Positions 1-9,069 of a DNA stretch of 64,000 nucleotides are shown here, in pieces. The DNA is taken from assembly GCF_022227765.1 (NCBI RefSeq), contig NZ_JAJMLZ010000008.1:62001-126000 (forward strand). The letters are read 5' to 3'. The stretch is from Ectothiorhodospira shaposhnikovii (lineage in GTDB: Bacteria > Pseudomonadota > Gammaproteobacteria > Ectothiorhodospirales > Ectothiorhodospiraceae). The stretch's first letter is position 1, and every line of letters starts with the position of its first letter. The notes beneath the pieces are model-generated. The model was not told where the DNA came from. It saw only the letters and a list, made by a program, of their open reading frames with translations, and did not search any database. Position numbers and translations under genes: made by a program.

Positions 1-246
1 GCATGCCGTTCCTCACGACGACATTCATGCGGCCATGAGACCGACCTTGCCCCACCTCACTGAGAGTGACCGGGGGTGAAGATCCCCCACCGGTGAAGTA
101 TTCCATTTTCGATCGTCTGATTCGTGCCATGCTCCCCACCTCCAGGTTGATTCGCCGTGGACGCTCGCAGCGATTCCGGCACCAGGCCGAACATCGCTCA
201 TCCATATCGCCCAACCCATCGAATTAATTATTTTAAAATCAATAAT

Positions 247-2277
247 CTAGAATCGATAACGCAACGTGCCCGCGATCAGGTGCGAGGTGTAATCCGGGCT
301 TTCCTGATCCAGCAGGATGAGGTTGCCGACACCGGTCACGCCCACGCCATCCAGAGCCCAGTCCTTTTCCCGGTAACGCTCCACCATGTAGCGCAAACGG
401 AAATCCAGGTTCTGGCGCAGTCGGTAATCGCCGTAGAGGCTGAATTGGGTCAGGCGTGCCTCCAGGCTGGGATAGACGCCGTTGCCGAGCTCGGACCTCA
501 CCCGGGCACGGCCCGAGCTTTCGATATGAATCAGCTCGGTCCCCAGGGTCAGCTTGCCCGGGCGAACCACGTATTCACCGCCCAGGCCCAGGGTCAGGGA
601 GTCCTCATCCCGCTGCGAACGCCAGAACTCGCCGCCGGGACGGGTCGGGGTCGGTGCCCGGAAACCGTCCTGATCCGCCTTGACGTTCTCGTAGGCATAA
701 AAGGCAAAGGCAGTCATCCGGTCAGTGGGGACATAGGAGACATCCATGGCCCAGATCTGGCGCTCGGCGGACTGCAGTCCCAGTTCGGAACGTGAATAGT
801 CATCGTCGATCCACTGCACCCGTGGCGTGAATTGCAGCCGGCCATTGGCCTGGAAGGTGGCCAGCAGGGTGATGCTCTGACGGTCACGATCCGCCAGGTA
901 GTACTTGCGCAGGGCTTCGGGTGCCGTGTCCCGCTCCCAGTTGGAACCCCGCTGTTCGGCATACTGGAATTCAGCGCTGAGGGTGGTGCGTGGAATCGCC
1001 CGGGTGCGAATGCCGGCCTTGTAGGCGGTTTCATCCGTGCGTTCCCGGTCATCGAAGGTCCGTTCCCGCTCGTCCCTGACCACCCCCAGATTTAGATAGG
1101 TCCGATCCTGCACCCGGTAGCTGGCATCCACGTGATAGCGGTGCTGGGTGGAACTGACCGGACGTGAAGACCAGGTCCGTCCGTTGTGTTCCACGTCATA
1201 GGCGGAGGTGCGGTTGTCACGGTCGTCGTAGCGATACCCCGCGCGTAGGTTCAGCCGCTCGTGGGGACGGCCGCTGGCCCGCAGATTCACCAAGGTGGTG
1301 TTGATCTGACCGTCCAGGGATGAAGGCAGCCCCGCGAACGCCTCCACGAACCGCTCATCCTGGGTCATTCTGCCCAGGGCCACGTCGGCACCGACCCGGG
1401 CGGTGCTGTCGGTGAAGGTATAACCGATGGAACCGGTGATCTGATGAAACTGATTGTCCGGTTCCAGCGCCACCGTGCGGCTCGGTGCGTTGTCCCAGTT
1501 GGCCACCGTGGCGTCGGGGACCTCCAGGCTCTGGCCGTCACGCTGGGAGAAGACGGACAGGTGATACCCCAGCCGTCCTTGCAACTGTTCACCGTCGTAG
1601 GTGATATCGGCTTCGAAGCGCGTGGTCTCGTAGTCCACCGGCACCGGTACCACGGCGGATCGCTGCAACGCCCAGAAGTAGTCGTTGTTCACGCCCCGGG
1701 CAATGAGGCCGTCCTTGCGGTCGTAATGCACCGCCGTGCTGGCCCGCCAGCGGGTATCCAGATTGACCCGCCCCCCCACGCTCAGACGCTGACGGTGGGC
1801 GCCCAGATCCACATCTCTCAGGAAATCCTCGGCCGTTGCGGCCCCGCCGCCGGCCGGCAGGCTCAGATTTCCCGACCCGGTCCCACGGTAAGGCGTGCCC
1901 ACGTCCCGATACTGATAGCTGGGCATTTCCTGGTAATAGAGGAAGGTGCTGTAGCGTCCCCGTTCGCCGGCATCCAGTTTCAAGCCGCGGGAATCCAGTC
2001 CGAGGTTGCGGCCTTCCAGCCGCCAGTAGCGGTTGGTGTCACCGTCATGGGGATCCAGCCCGCGCAGCAGGAACCCCAGATCCAGGAACACACCGGCCTG
2101 ATCGACGCCGGTAAAGCGTCCCAGCCGGAAGGAATCCTCGCTCAGATAACCGACGCCGGCCCGGATCTCCTTTCTCACGATCTGGTTTGATCCCTCCTGG
2201 GCGGCCAGGGTCAACGGCGTGGCCAGACCCACGGCGCAGACCGTGGTGGTCAAGAGTGATTTCGACATTCTGCTCAT
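247..2277 (-). CDS. MtrB/PioB-family outer-membrane beta-barrel protein
   Basis: The 676-residue product has a Sec signal peptide (about residues 1-26, ending LAAQ). The rest is a long run of alternating polar and aromatic beta-strands, ending in the aromatic C-terminus (GTLRYRF) typical of outer-membrane barrels. The mature N-terminus (GVGYLSEDSFRLGRFTG) fits the MtrB/PioB family, which forms a sheath around a periplasmic multihaem cytochrome and lets electrons cross the outer membrane. I see no CXXC in the mature N-terminus, unlike Shewanella MtrB. The start at 2277 (MSRMSKS) is preferred over an upstream in-frame ATG because it gives a normal signal peptide. The gene lies 50 bp downstream of the multihaem cytochrome gene and is probably co-transcribed with it. 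The family call is good; the direction of electron flow cannot be told from sequence. Confidence 0.85.
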   Translation of the reverse strand: MSRMSKSLLTTTVCAVGLATPLTLAAQEGSNQIVRKEIRAGVGYLSEDSFRLGRFTGVDQAGVFLDLGFLLRGLDPHDGDTNRYWRLEGRNLGLDSRGLKLDAGERGRYSTFLYYQEMPSYQYRDVGTPYRGTGSGNLSLPAGGGAATAEDFLRDVDLGAHRQRLSVGGRVNLDTRWRASTAVHYDRKDGLIARGVNNDYFWALQRSAVVPVPVDYETTRFEADITYDGEQLQGRLGYHLSVFSQRDGQSLEVPDATVANWDNAPSRTVALEPDNQFHQITGSIGYTFTDSTARVGADVALGRMTQDERFVEAFAGLPSSLDGQINTTLVNLRASGRPHERLNLRAGYRYDDRDNRTSAYDVEHNGRTWSSRPVSSTQHRYHVDASYRVQDRTYLNLGVVRDERERTFDDRERTDETAYKAGIRTRAIPRTTLSAEFQYAEQRGSNWERDTAPEALRKYYLADRDRQSITLLATFQANGRLQFTPRVQWIDDDYSRSELGLQSAERQIWAMDVSYVPTDRMTAFAFYAYENVKADQDGFRAPTPTRPGGEFWRSQRDEDSLTLGLGGEYVVRPGKLTLGTELIHIESSGRARVRSELGNGVYPSLEARLTQFSLYGDYRLRQNLDFRLRYMVERYREKDWALDGVGVTGVGNLILLDQESPDYTSHLIAGTLRYRF

Positions 2278-2327
2278 GATTCTCTCCTCGCACCTCATCC
2301 ACCGGCAGTTGCCGGTGACGGTTGGCC

Positions 2328-3206
2328 TCATTCCTTGAACACGAAGCCACGGGGATGGTTGGAACCGTGGACCTGGCTATGGCAGTTCAGGCAGCTGCGA
2401 CCCTGCACCCGGAAGTCCATCCGCGCCCCGGTGAGTGCCACGTCGGAATGGGAACCCAGGTGGCACTGCTGACACAGCATGGGGGGACGGCTGACCAGCA
2501 TCGGCCGGTGGATGGAACCGTGGGGGTCGTGGCAGGTGGTGCAGGCCTCCCGGGCCGGGTTGTGTTCCCACAGGAAGGGTCCCCGCTTTTCGGCATGGCA
2601 GTTGTAGCAAGTCTCATTCACCGTATGGCCGATCAGCTTGCTGGGGCCGGGCGTGCCATGGGGGTTGTGGCAGTCGGTACACTGCATGAGGCCTTCAGGG
2701 ACCGGATGATGGGAGGGCTTGCCGAAATCGGCGCGACGATCCAGATGGCAGGCACCGCACACCTCAAGCTGGGTATCGGCCTTGAGCAGTCTTGGGCGCT
2801 CATTGTGCATGGCATGGCAGTTGACGCAGGCCAGACCGGAGAATTCATGGGTACTGCCGTGCCAGTGGCGACGGGCGCCCTCCTCATGACAGCTCAGGCA
2901 GGGCTGGTTCATGCGCTCGGCGGATTCCTTCTCCGGATTGAAGAAGATTTCCATCCCCGCCCCATGACAGCGATTGCACATGCCCTGGGCAAACGGCGTG
3001 CGCTCATCCGCGAAGTTGGCGTGGGGTGTCCTGAAGATACGCTGCACGTGTTCCTGGATACGGGCGGAGCGGTCCACCTCCAGCTTGGGCACCTTGTCAA
3101 CACCCCGCACGGGCCGCTCGGGATCCCCACCCACCGCCCAGGCGGGCGCCACGGGTACCAGCACCATCGCCAGTGCAATGCCGAATACGAGTAACCAATG
3201 CCTCAT
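2328..3206 (-). CDS. Periplasmic multihaem cytochrome c, MtrA/PioA/DmsE-like (nine CXXCH)
   Basis: This 292-residue protein has an N-terminal signal peptide (cleavage near APAWA) and nine CXXCH haem-binding motifs: CNRCH, CLSCH, CVNCH, CGACH, CTDCH, CYNCH, CTTCH, CQQCH and CLNCH. Spacing and length match the DmsE/MtrA/PioA decahaem family, the electron-carrying partner of MtrB/PioB barrels, but one haem site fewer is present. The start is placed at the ATG at 3206, five bases after AGAGGGGG; a GTG lies one codon upstream. It is the first gene of a two-gene unit with the barrel protein. With the divergent HiPIP gene, the gene content mirrors the pioABC iron-oxidation operon of Rhodopseudomonas palustris. 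Fe(II), a solid donor or another partner are all possible substrates. Confidence 0.88.
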   Translation of the reverse strand: MRHWLLVFGIALAMVLVPVAPAWAVGGDPERPVRGVDKVPKLEVDRSARIQEHVQRIFRTPHANFADERTPFAQGMCNRCHGAGMEIFFNPEKESAERMNQPCLSCHEEGARRHWHGSTHEFSGLACVNCHAMHNERPRLLKADTQLEVCGACHLDRRADFGKPSHHPVPEGLMQCTDCHNPHGTPGPSKLIGHTVNETCYNCHAEKRGPFLWEHNPAREACTTCHDPHGSIHRPMLVSRPPMLCQQCHLGSHSDVALTGARMDFRVQGRSCLNCHSQVHGSNHPRGFVFKE

Positions 3207-3805
3207 CACAACCCCCTCTGGTTTGCCCCTGTTTGTTATTGCGCAGGCCCTGTGCAGACCTGGAGGTCAGCATCGACTGCTGGATGGTGGGGCAAGGTTC
3301 GCCAGCCTGCTGATGCAGGATGCGGGCCAACAAAAAAACCATATGTAAATCGTTGATTCTTATGTTGACCCCCGGGTTGAAACGATCATGGCCGGTGGTT
3401 AAAAACAGATCGACCAACGCCGGGCTGGTAAAAAATCTTCCAGCACCCCACCCTTCAGCCCGAATGGAGTCAAGGCCGTCAATAGGCGCGGTCATCGGCG
3501 ATGACGTGAGCAGGTTATGATCATCTTGCGCAGAGAATGAACAGCACCGGCGCATTCGATCCCCCAGGATTCGGGGACAAGTGCGCACCCGGCATCAACG
3601 CCGGGCACCCCGACAACCCCCGGCATCGATCGCTAAAACCATTGAGATCACAAGCTTTTATGCGCACATAAACCAAGAACGGAACGGGGTGTCCGTCGTC
3701 GGGGCATCACGCCCATGAAGTGATGCAAGCAGGATGGCACGCTCTCTGCAGAAGGTCTCGACGCTGTCAGCACACGACAAAAGCGAGATAGAGGAGAACA
3801 GCAAC
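3207..3805. other. Divergent intergenic region between cytochrome and HiPIP genes
   Basis: About 600 bp separate the divergent cytochrome and HiPIP genes. Both promoters must lie here. I could not identify a convincing sigma-70 promoter, operator or RNA gene; short open frames crossing it have no ribosome-binding site and no recognisable protein. A weak TTGAGA-17-CACATA pair at 3642-3670 is too poor to call. Confidence 0.5.
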
Positions 3806-4129
3806 ATGAGTGACAAGAATGCTTCCATGCAGCGTCGCCGGTTCCTGAAAATGAGTGCGGCCGGTGCCGCGGTCACCATCCTGCCCCTGTCATGGCACAC
3901 AGCCCTGGCGGCAGAACGCCTGGATCCGAACAGCGCACAGGCAAAGGCCATGAGCTATGTGGAGAATGCTTCGGATTCCACCCACAGTGCCTATAAGGAA
4001 GGCCATAACTGCGCCAACTGCCTGATGTTCAGCGATCCATCCCAGGCGGAATGGGGACCTTGCGCCGTCTTCCCCGGCAAACTGGTGGCGGCCGGCGGGT
4101 GGTGCAACGCATGGGTGACCCGTGGCTGA
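3806..4129 (+). CDS. High-potential iron-sulfur protein (HiPIP), Tat-exported
   Basis: This 107-residue precursor has a Tat signal: a QRRRFLKMSA twin-arginine stretch near residues 11-20, then a hydrophobic segment ending in ALAAE. The mature part (about 71 residues) has the HiPIP cysteine pattern CxxC, 13 residues, C, 13 residues, C (CANC, WGPC, GGWC), ligating one [4Fe-4S] cluster. The motifs EGHNCANC, WGPCAVFPGKLV and GGWCNAW closely resemble Ectothiorhodospira vacuolata HiPIP as I remember it. The start at 3806 follows a strong GAGGAGA Shine-Dalgarno; an in-frame ATG upstream lacks one. HiPIPs shuttle electrons in the periplasm, typically to the photosynthetic reaction centre or a terminal oxidase. 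Next to PioA/PioB-like genes it occupies the role of PioC. Confidence 0.93.
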   Translation: MSDKNASMQRRRFLKMSAAGAAVTILPLSWHTALAAERLDPNSAQAKAMSYVENASDSTHSAYKEGHNCANCLMFSDPSQAEWGPCAVFPGKLVAAGGWCNAWVTRG

Positions 4130-4267
4130 GCGGCTGCGCTGCCGACCAAAAGCTGTCAGATCCAACAAAAAAATGAGAACTCTTCCCAAAAAATCAGGCC
4201 AGGGACTTGATCCTTGAACAACGCCGGGAAATGATTCTCTTCGATCCCAGAGGCAAGGACGCCCCCC

Positions 4268-7200
4268 ATGTTCACGGCTGCCGGTGGCGCCTCCGATCAG
4301 GAGGTCCATTACTTTGACGACACGGAAGTTCTCACCATCTTTCGAGGGGGTAGCCTGTCCTGGCGCACCCAGAACCCGGGGCTCCTGGGCATGGCGGCCC
4401 TGGACAATGGCAGTATCGGCATTGCCCAGGGCCTGCCCGTCTTCCCCTCTCTGGAACAAGGCCGGCGGGCACTCAAGGCCTGGCTCGGAGGACGGGAAAC
4501 CGCGCATCTGACGCTGGCCGGCCTCTATCGCCGCATTGATCCCGACTGGACACTACCGGAGACCTCCACGCCGGATGGCGGGCGAACAAGCCGTTGTCCA
4601 CGGACCGGCCTGGGTGGTGATGTCCTGCTGGGCAGGCTGAACCCGGGAGACATTCGAGCCATCGCCGATGCTGTTGAAGCTCACATCGGTCTGATTCCGG
4701 GCACCATCCTCACCCGCCCACTCAGTTCGGGAGAACCTGAGTCCGGTCACGCGGGAGGCGACTCACCCCGGACTTCCGGTAACCGGAACATCGCCATCAA
4801 CGGTCGCAGCGCGGTCCATGCCGGCTCGGAAGGCATCCTCACCACCATCGACGTCTGCCGCACCCGCATCGGCAAAAAGTGCAAACCCATCCCGTACATG
4901 AATGTGGCCGAGAGCATGGATGCCGTCGGCACCGCCGGCAGCATCCTCATCAATGGTCACCCCGCCTGCCACCTGGATTCACGGTTTTCCAGAAGTCGAG
5001 GCGACGAAGCCGGTCACTGCGGTGGCCTTCGCTCCGGTACCCGGCAGGGTCATGCGGAGTTTCTGACCGCTTCCGGCAATGTCTTTTTCGAAGGACGCCC
5101 GGCCGTCCGGCAATTCGACCAGATGGTTTCCAATTGCCGCAACACACCGCCGGCACCCTTGATGCAGCCAGGCTGCGCACCCCCGCCTGAAATCGATCTC
5201 GAGATACTGCAGGCACCGCCTGTCGAGGAATCTCCTTACGCCCTGCGTCTGGACATCGATCTGGATCGCGCCGAAGGAAAAGGACTGCTGATCGAATTGA
5301 CAACCCAGGGTTCCACCCAGCGACACATGGAAGCCTACCCCGAACCGGAACCCGGTCACCGAGGCCATCATCGGATGATCTTCACCGGGCTCGAAGAAGC
5401 GCCTGTCGACCTCGTATTGCGGCTGGATGATCCCTTTCACGGCATCTACCGGGTTCCGCTGGCCAGTGGAGTCATGCCGCGGAAAAGGAACCTTGCAGGT
5501 GACCCGGAACTCAGGGTGCATCGCCACCACCATCAGTTTGCCGCTATCGTCCTGCATCGGGCACTGGACCTGGATCAGCGGGAAACCGCCCCGATACGTC
5601 CCGGATGCCGGGTTTACCTCTTTCGTGACGGACATCTCTGGCGGGAACTGGAAGCCGGCCCCGAGGGCAGTTGGTTTGAAGTCAACCTGACTCAATGGCA
5701 GGGCCAGGACGAGCGGCCTGCGCACTGTCCTCTGGGCGCGAGAATACTCCTACCCCACTACGTGGCAGGACATCTCCATGAATATCACCTGGCCATGAGC
5801 GAGATCCCCTGGCACTGGGAACGGATCGAGGGTTTTGGGGGGATGGCGTGGGGGGATTTGAGGAATCAATCCTCATCAATATCAATGAACACAAATAAGC
5901 CTAACCGTAATGATTCGATTGTGGCAGAAAGGTTTCAACCTCTATGTTTAGGCAGAGATAGCGCAAGGTCGGGTCGCCTTGGATATAACGCAGAACATGG
6001 AGGGCAACCACGTAGACATTTTCAGCTGCAAGACGACAGAAATGACATGCTCACATTACGAGACGCCTCCAGCTGTCTTATAGCAATATTTCAAGACCCC
6101 TTGCAGATGACAAGAGATTTAAAAAATCAACTAGACGAGCAACTAACCACACTAGAAAAAATTGAAGAATCCGCCACAAAAGGAGAAATAGCACTTGGAA
6201 GACTGATCCAGAAAATGATAGAGAAAAACCCAGAACTAACAAAAGTAGCGGACACCATAAGAATAAAAAGAAGACTTACCGAGCTGGATCAAATAACAAC
6301 CAGATCCAACAACATAAAAAACTCAACAGAAAGAAAATTAGCAAAAACACTAAACTCAATAGAGTTTAAAAGATCCATGGAGGATTTTACCAGCAGCAAT
6401 AACCCGGAGACACGTGCCATAGGGATATTGCACTGGGGATATGCGGTTTTTGAAAATGAGTCTCAAGAATCTCTGGGCTATCTATATAAAATAGCGATAG
6501 GAGAGACAGAGGAAATCCCAGTTATCAATGGCAAGGATAGCGAAGCAAGATCAATCCTATACACCTGGCTTGAAAACGAAGAAAGACTAAAAACAAAAAG
6601 CAAACCCTTAGAAAGCCTAAAGGAAATTGACCGATTAAAGTTAATCACATTCTCCGCAGGCGCCATTGAAGGCATATTACAGGCACTGACAGAAGCCACG
6701 CTGAACATAAACACTGAAACACCAGAGAAAGGAATTCAAGAAACAGCAGAAATGCTAAGCAGGATAACAAAAGTAAGGCTTGAAATAACAAAAACCAAAC
6801 TAGAAGAAATCAATAGCACAAACATAATCGGACAGACAATAATTCAGTCCAAAAAAATAAAATTACCGAAACCACCAAAAATAATCGACCCAGTACACTA
6901 CATCCAGATCAGCCAAAATATTACATCCAGCCCACACTACAGAGCAACTGCAAACTCCATAAAAATACCAATAATCACAGCAAACATCTTCAGCGCTGCA
7001 AGCAATCCAAAAAATGCAACACTTGAAGAACAGCTAAATCTAGCCTCAGCAATATCAGCGCTTGCATTATTCTCAATAAATGAAATACAAGCAGAGAAAG
7101 CAATAAAAAACTCTGCCAGAAGAGATTACTATAATGGACTGCTCCGAAAAACGAGTAGATTAATAAATCGTGGAGCAGGACTAATAGAGTCTGCAACTGG

Positions 7201-7912
7201 CATTATCGCCATTAAAAATGGAATAAAATCTAAAAATATGGGCCAAGTCTTCGGAGGGTCATTAATATTCATCTCAGGAGCGATAACTTTTCTTACCCCA
7301 GCAGGACCTGGACTACTAATACTTACGGCACTAGCCATTGGCGCATTAGGCCAGACAGCAATAATGGCTAGCACAAGAAGCGAGACACAAAAAGCAATAA
7401 TAACAAGCCATTTCGGGAAAACACCAAGAACAAAAAACCCAAAAGACATCAAGAAAGAAATCGAAAATATCATAATATCAACAATCAACATAGAATTAAC
7501 AATAACAATCCACGACATCAAATCAAACCAGATAAAAAACCTCAAAAGAAAAACAAATAAAACCCAAGAAGACCTATTTAAAATTTACAGAAAAACAAAA
7601 AAACTAGGGCCCGAAGACAAGGTTATCATAGAAATCACAATATCCACTCCACACAACCTAATAGAGCTCAAAAACATAAAAGGAAGCATAACACTCAACC
7701 ACAAAAACATTAATAAAAAAATCACGGAAAAAACAAAATCCAGGACAGAAAATTCAGAAAATAAACAGAAAACTCACTTCTACCTAGAGGCCAAAAGAAA
7801 AGAAATAATACACGGAATCAAAGCAAACATAGATGTCGCCTTACCTGGAATAGAAAATTATAAAATAATAAATATTGAGAAAAAATGGCCAAGCAGTAAT
7901 ATTTTCAGGTAA
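4268..7912 (+). CDS. Chimeric PAAR-like (DUF4150) effector with AT-rich C-terminal domain
   Basis: This is a 1214-residue multidomain protein. Residues 1-115 contain a GNPGLLG/GIAQGLPVFPSLEQGRRAL-like segment. Residues about 170-305 form a PAAR-like DUF4150 domain (INGRSAVHA, DVCRTRIGKKCKPIPYMN, SRGDEAGHCGG, FFEGRPAVRQFDQMVSNC), a type VI secretion spike-tip adaptor fold. Residues about 315-525 form a GC-rich linker of unknown fold. From about residue 533 the base composition falls sharply, and the remaining roughly 680 residues are Lys/Asn/Ile-rich, helical, with a hydrophobic Gly-rich segment at about 993-1035 that could insert into membranes. I do not recognise an enzymatic motif. The layout suggests a polymorphic toxin: conserved delivery module plus a swapped toxin domain. 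No secretion-system genes lie nearby, so delivery would be in trans. Delivery domain fairly sure; toxin activity inferred. Confidence 0.75.
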   Translation: MFTAAGGASDQEVHYFDDTEVLTIFRGGSLSWRTQNPGLLGMAALDNGSIGIAQGLPVFPSLEQGRRALKAWLGGRETAHLTLAGLYRRIDPDWTLPETSTPDGGRTSRCPRTGLGGDVLLGRLNPGDIRAIADAVEAHIGLIPGTILTRPLSSGEPESGHAGGDSPRTSGNRNIAINGRSAVHAGSEGILTTIDVCRTRIGKKCKPIPYMNVAESMDAVGTAGSILINGHPACHLDSRFSRSRGDEAGHCGGLRSGTRQGHAEFLTASGNVFFEGRPAVRQFDQMVSNCRNTPPAPLMQPGCAPPPEIDLEILQAPPVEESPYALRLDIDLDRAEGKGLLIELTTQGSTQRHMEAYPEPEPGHRGHHRMIFTGLEEAPVDLVLRLDDPFHGIYRVPLASGVMPRKRNLAGDPELRVHRHHHQFAAIVLHRALDLDQRETAPIRPGCRVYLFRDGHLWRELEAGPEGSWFEVNLTQWQGQDERPAHCPLGARILLPHYVAGHLHEYHLAMSEIPWHWERIEGFGGMAWGDLRNQSSSISMNTNKPNRNDSIVAERFQPLCLGRDSARSGRLGYNAEHGGQPRRHFQLQDDRNDMLTLRDASSCLIAIFQDPLQMTRDLKNQLDEQLTTLEKIEESATKGEIALGRLIQKMIEKNPELTKVADTIRIKRRLTELDQITTRSNNIKNSTERKLAKTLNSIEFKRSMEDFTSSNNPETRAIGILHWGYAVFENESQESLGYLYKIAIGETEEIPVINGKDSEARSILYTWLENEERLKTKSKPLESLKEIDRLKLITFSAGAIEGILQALTEATLNINTETPEKGIQETAEMLSRITKVRLEITKTKLEEINSTNIIGQTIIQSKKIKLPKPPKIIDPVHYIQISQNITSSPHYRATANSIKIPIITANIFSAASNPKNATLEEQLNLASAISALALFSINEIQAEKAIKNSARRDYYNGLLRKTSRLINRGAGLIESATGIIAIKNGIKSKNMGQVFGGSLIFISGAITFLTPAGPGLLILTALAIGALGQTAIMASTRSETQKAIITSHFGKTPRTKNPKDIKKEIENIIISTINIELTITIHDIKSNQIKNLKRKTNKTQEDLFKIYRKTKKLGPEDKVIIEITISTPHNLIELKNIKGSITLNHKNINKKITEKTKSRTENSENKQKTHFYLEAKRKEIIHGIKANIDVALPGIENYKIINIEKKWPSSNIFR

Positions 7913-7971
7913 ATCAATAACAAGGCGAGTGAAGTGGGCCGCCAAACACAGCTAACAGGGAGTGAGAAAAC

Positions 7972-8868
7972 ATGGGAATAGCAAGATCAACCGTAAAATC
8001 CCCACTAATAGAAACATTTAAAAGATCTGACATAAAAATATCAAAAGAAAAGAACACCTCACCCCTCTCAGAAAAAACTATCGAAAAAACAAAAAAAAAT
8101 GAAATAGAAAATCCAGCCCCAGCCAAGCATCATGGGGATCTATTAATATATGGAGATAACTACTGGAGCCAAACTGTAGACACGATCGCCACGACAATAT
8201 TGCTAATTGGAGCAGTTATGCCAATATCAGCCATTTTTTACGGCATAAACTTATGGATGATATGGCTAACACTACTAATACCCATAGGCCTTATTTTATT
8301 TAAATTAACTGAAAAAACGAAGCACAACAGATTCGTAATCTTTGACAAAAAAAATCAAATCGTCCACATCCCGAAACTGCTATCAAAAAGACAAGACACT
8401 GTAAACTGGAGCGACACATCATTCTTAATTCACGACATTCATAATCCAGTTAAGCCAACAAAATACGAAGAAACACACCTAAGCATCATAAGACCACCAG
8501 CCGACTTAATTACCAACGGAGCGCCAAGCGCCTACCTGACATACAAACTAATAAACATATCAGACTGCCTGGAAAACAAATACACAGCGGAAGAAGCAGA
8601 AGAAATTTACTGCTACATATTAAGATTCATGGAAAACAAAGACCAAAATCACCAAGAAGATGCGCAAGCAAAAAAGAACGCGCCTATAAATATCAATTCT
8701 GAAGACTGGCAATGGTCACTACTAAAAACTGAAAAACTACCAAAAGAACCCAACTGGATACGCCACCCAGACGGCAGATGGGAGAGAATTGGGCCCGGAA
8801 CTGTTATCAGGAAAACCCTTTTTGATAGCATTTTAAAAAACAAAAAGATGGATAAAGACATCATTTGA
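7972..8868 (+). CDS. AT-rich membrane protein, candidate immunity protein
   Basis: This 298-residue protein has a charged Lys-rich N-terminus (1-55), two adjacent membrane helices (about 70-91 and 93-112) and a soluble C-terminal domain (about 115-298) ending in Lys-rich residues. It starts 60 bp after the effector gene with a good AGGGAGTGA ribosome-binding site, and shares that gene's AT-rich composition and strand. The pattern, including NRFVIFDKKNQIVHIPK, resembles the DUF6708-type proteins I associate with type VI effector loci, but I cannot confirm this without a search. Position and composition suggest an immunity or accessory partner for the upstream toxin domain, acquired together with it. 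Confidence 0.6.
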   Translation: MGIARSTVKSPLIETFKRSDIKISKEKNTSPLSEKTIEKTKKNEIENPAPAKHHGDLLIYGDNYWSQTVDTIATTILLIGAVMPISAIFYGINLWMIWLTLLIPIGLILFKLTEKTKHNRFVIFDKKNQIVHIPKLLSKRQDTVNWSDTSFLIHDIHNPVKPTKYEETHLSIIRPPADLITNGAPSAYLTYKLINISDCLENKYTAEEAEEIYCYILRFMENKDQNHQEDAQAKKNAPININSEDWQWSLLKTEKLPKEPNWIRHPDGRWERIGPGTVIRKTLFDSILKNKKMDKDII

Positions 8869-8925
8869 CAAATTCAACTCAACATCAGGCAATCCAACAT
8901 CAGGGAAAAAAGCCCCCTCCCTGCC

Positions 8926-8995
8926 GTCATTCCCGCGAAAGCGGGAATCCTAAATTCCTAATCAGTTCCTGGATTCCCGCTTTCGCGGGAATGAC
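8926..8995. repeat. Paired palindromic intergenic repeat, copy 1 (REP-like)
   Basis: Two 25-bp arms, at 8926-8950 and 8971-8995, are exact reverse complements around a 20-bp loop. Each arm itself contains a short palindrome (TTCCCGCGAAAGCGGGAA). Related copies occur at 22533-22612 and 42103-42172, all between genes. This is the common intergenic CATTCCCGC-type repeat of many proteobacteria. Confidence 0.85.
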
Positions 8996-9069
8996 GTATT
9001 CAAACTATGCCTTATCCAAGGTTTCAAGCAGGCAGACCGGTTTCCACATCAAATATTCAAATGGAGCGC

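Noticed and set aside
25-219. 64-codon minus-strand frame at the window start
   Set aside because: Composition is not protein-like and there is no ribosome-binding site; nothing else was recognised in 1-246.
1444-2190. 248-codon open frame on the plus strand opposite the barrel gene
   Set aside because: It lies antisense within the MtrB/PioB-like gene and has no ribosome-binding site or recognisable domain; a GC-rich shadow frame.
3097-3588. 163-codon minus-strand frame overlapping the start of the cytochrome gene
   Set aside because: No Shine-Dalgarno and no protein features; its C-terminal part is the cytochrome signal peptide in another frame.
3642-3670. Possible promoter before the HiPIP gene (TTGAGA-17-CACATA)
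   Set aside because: The -10 element is too poor and there is no supporting evidence.
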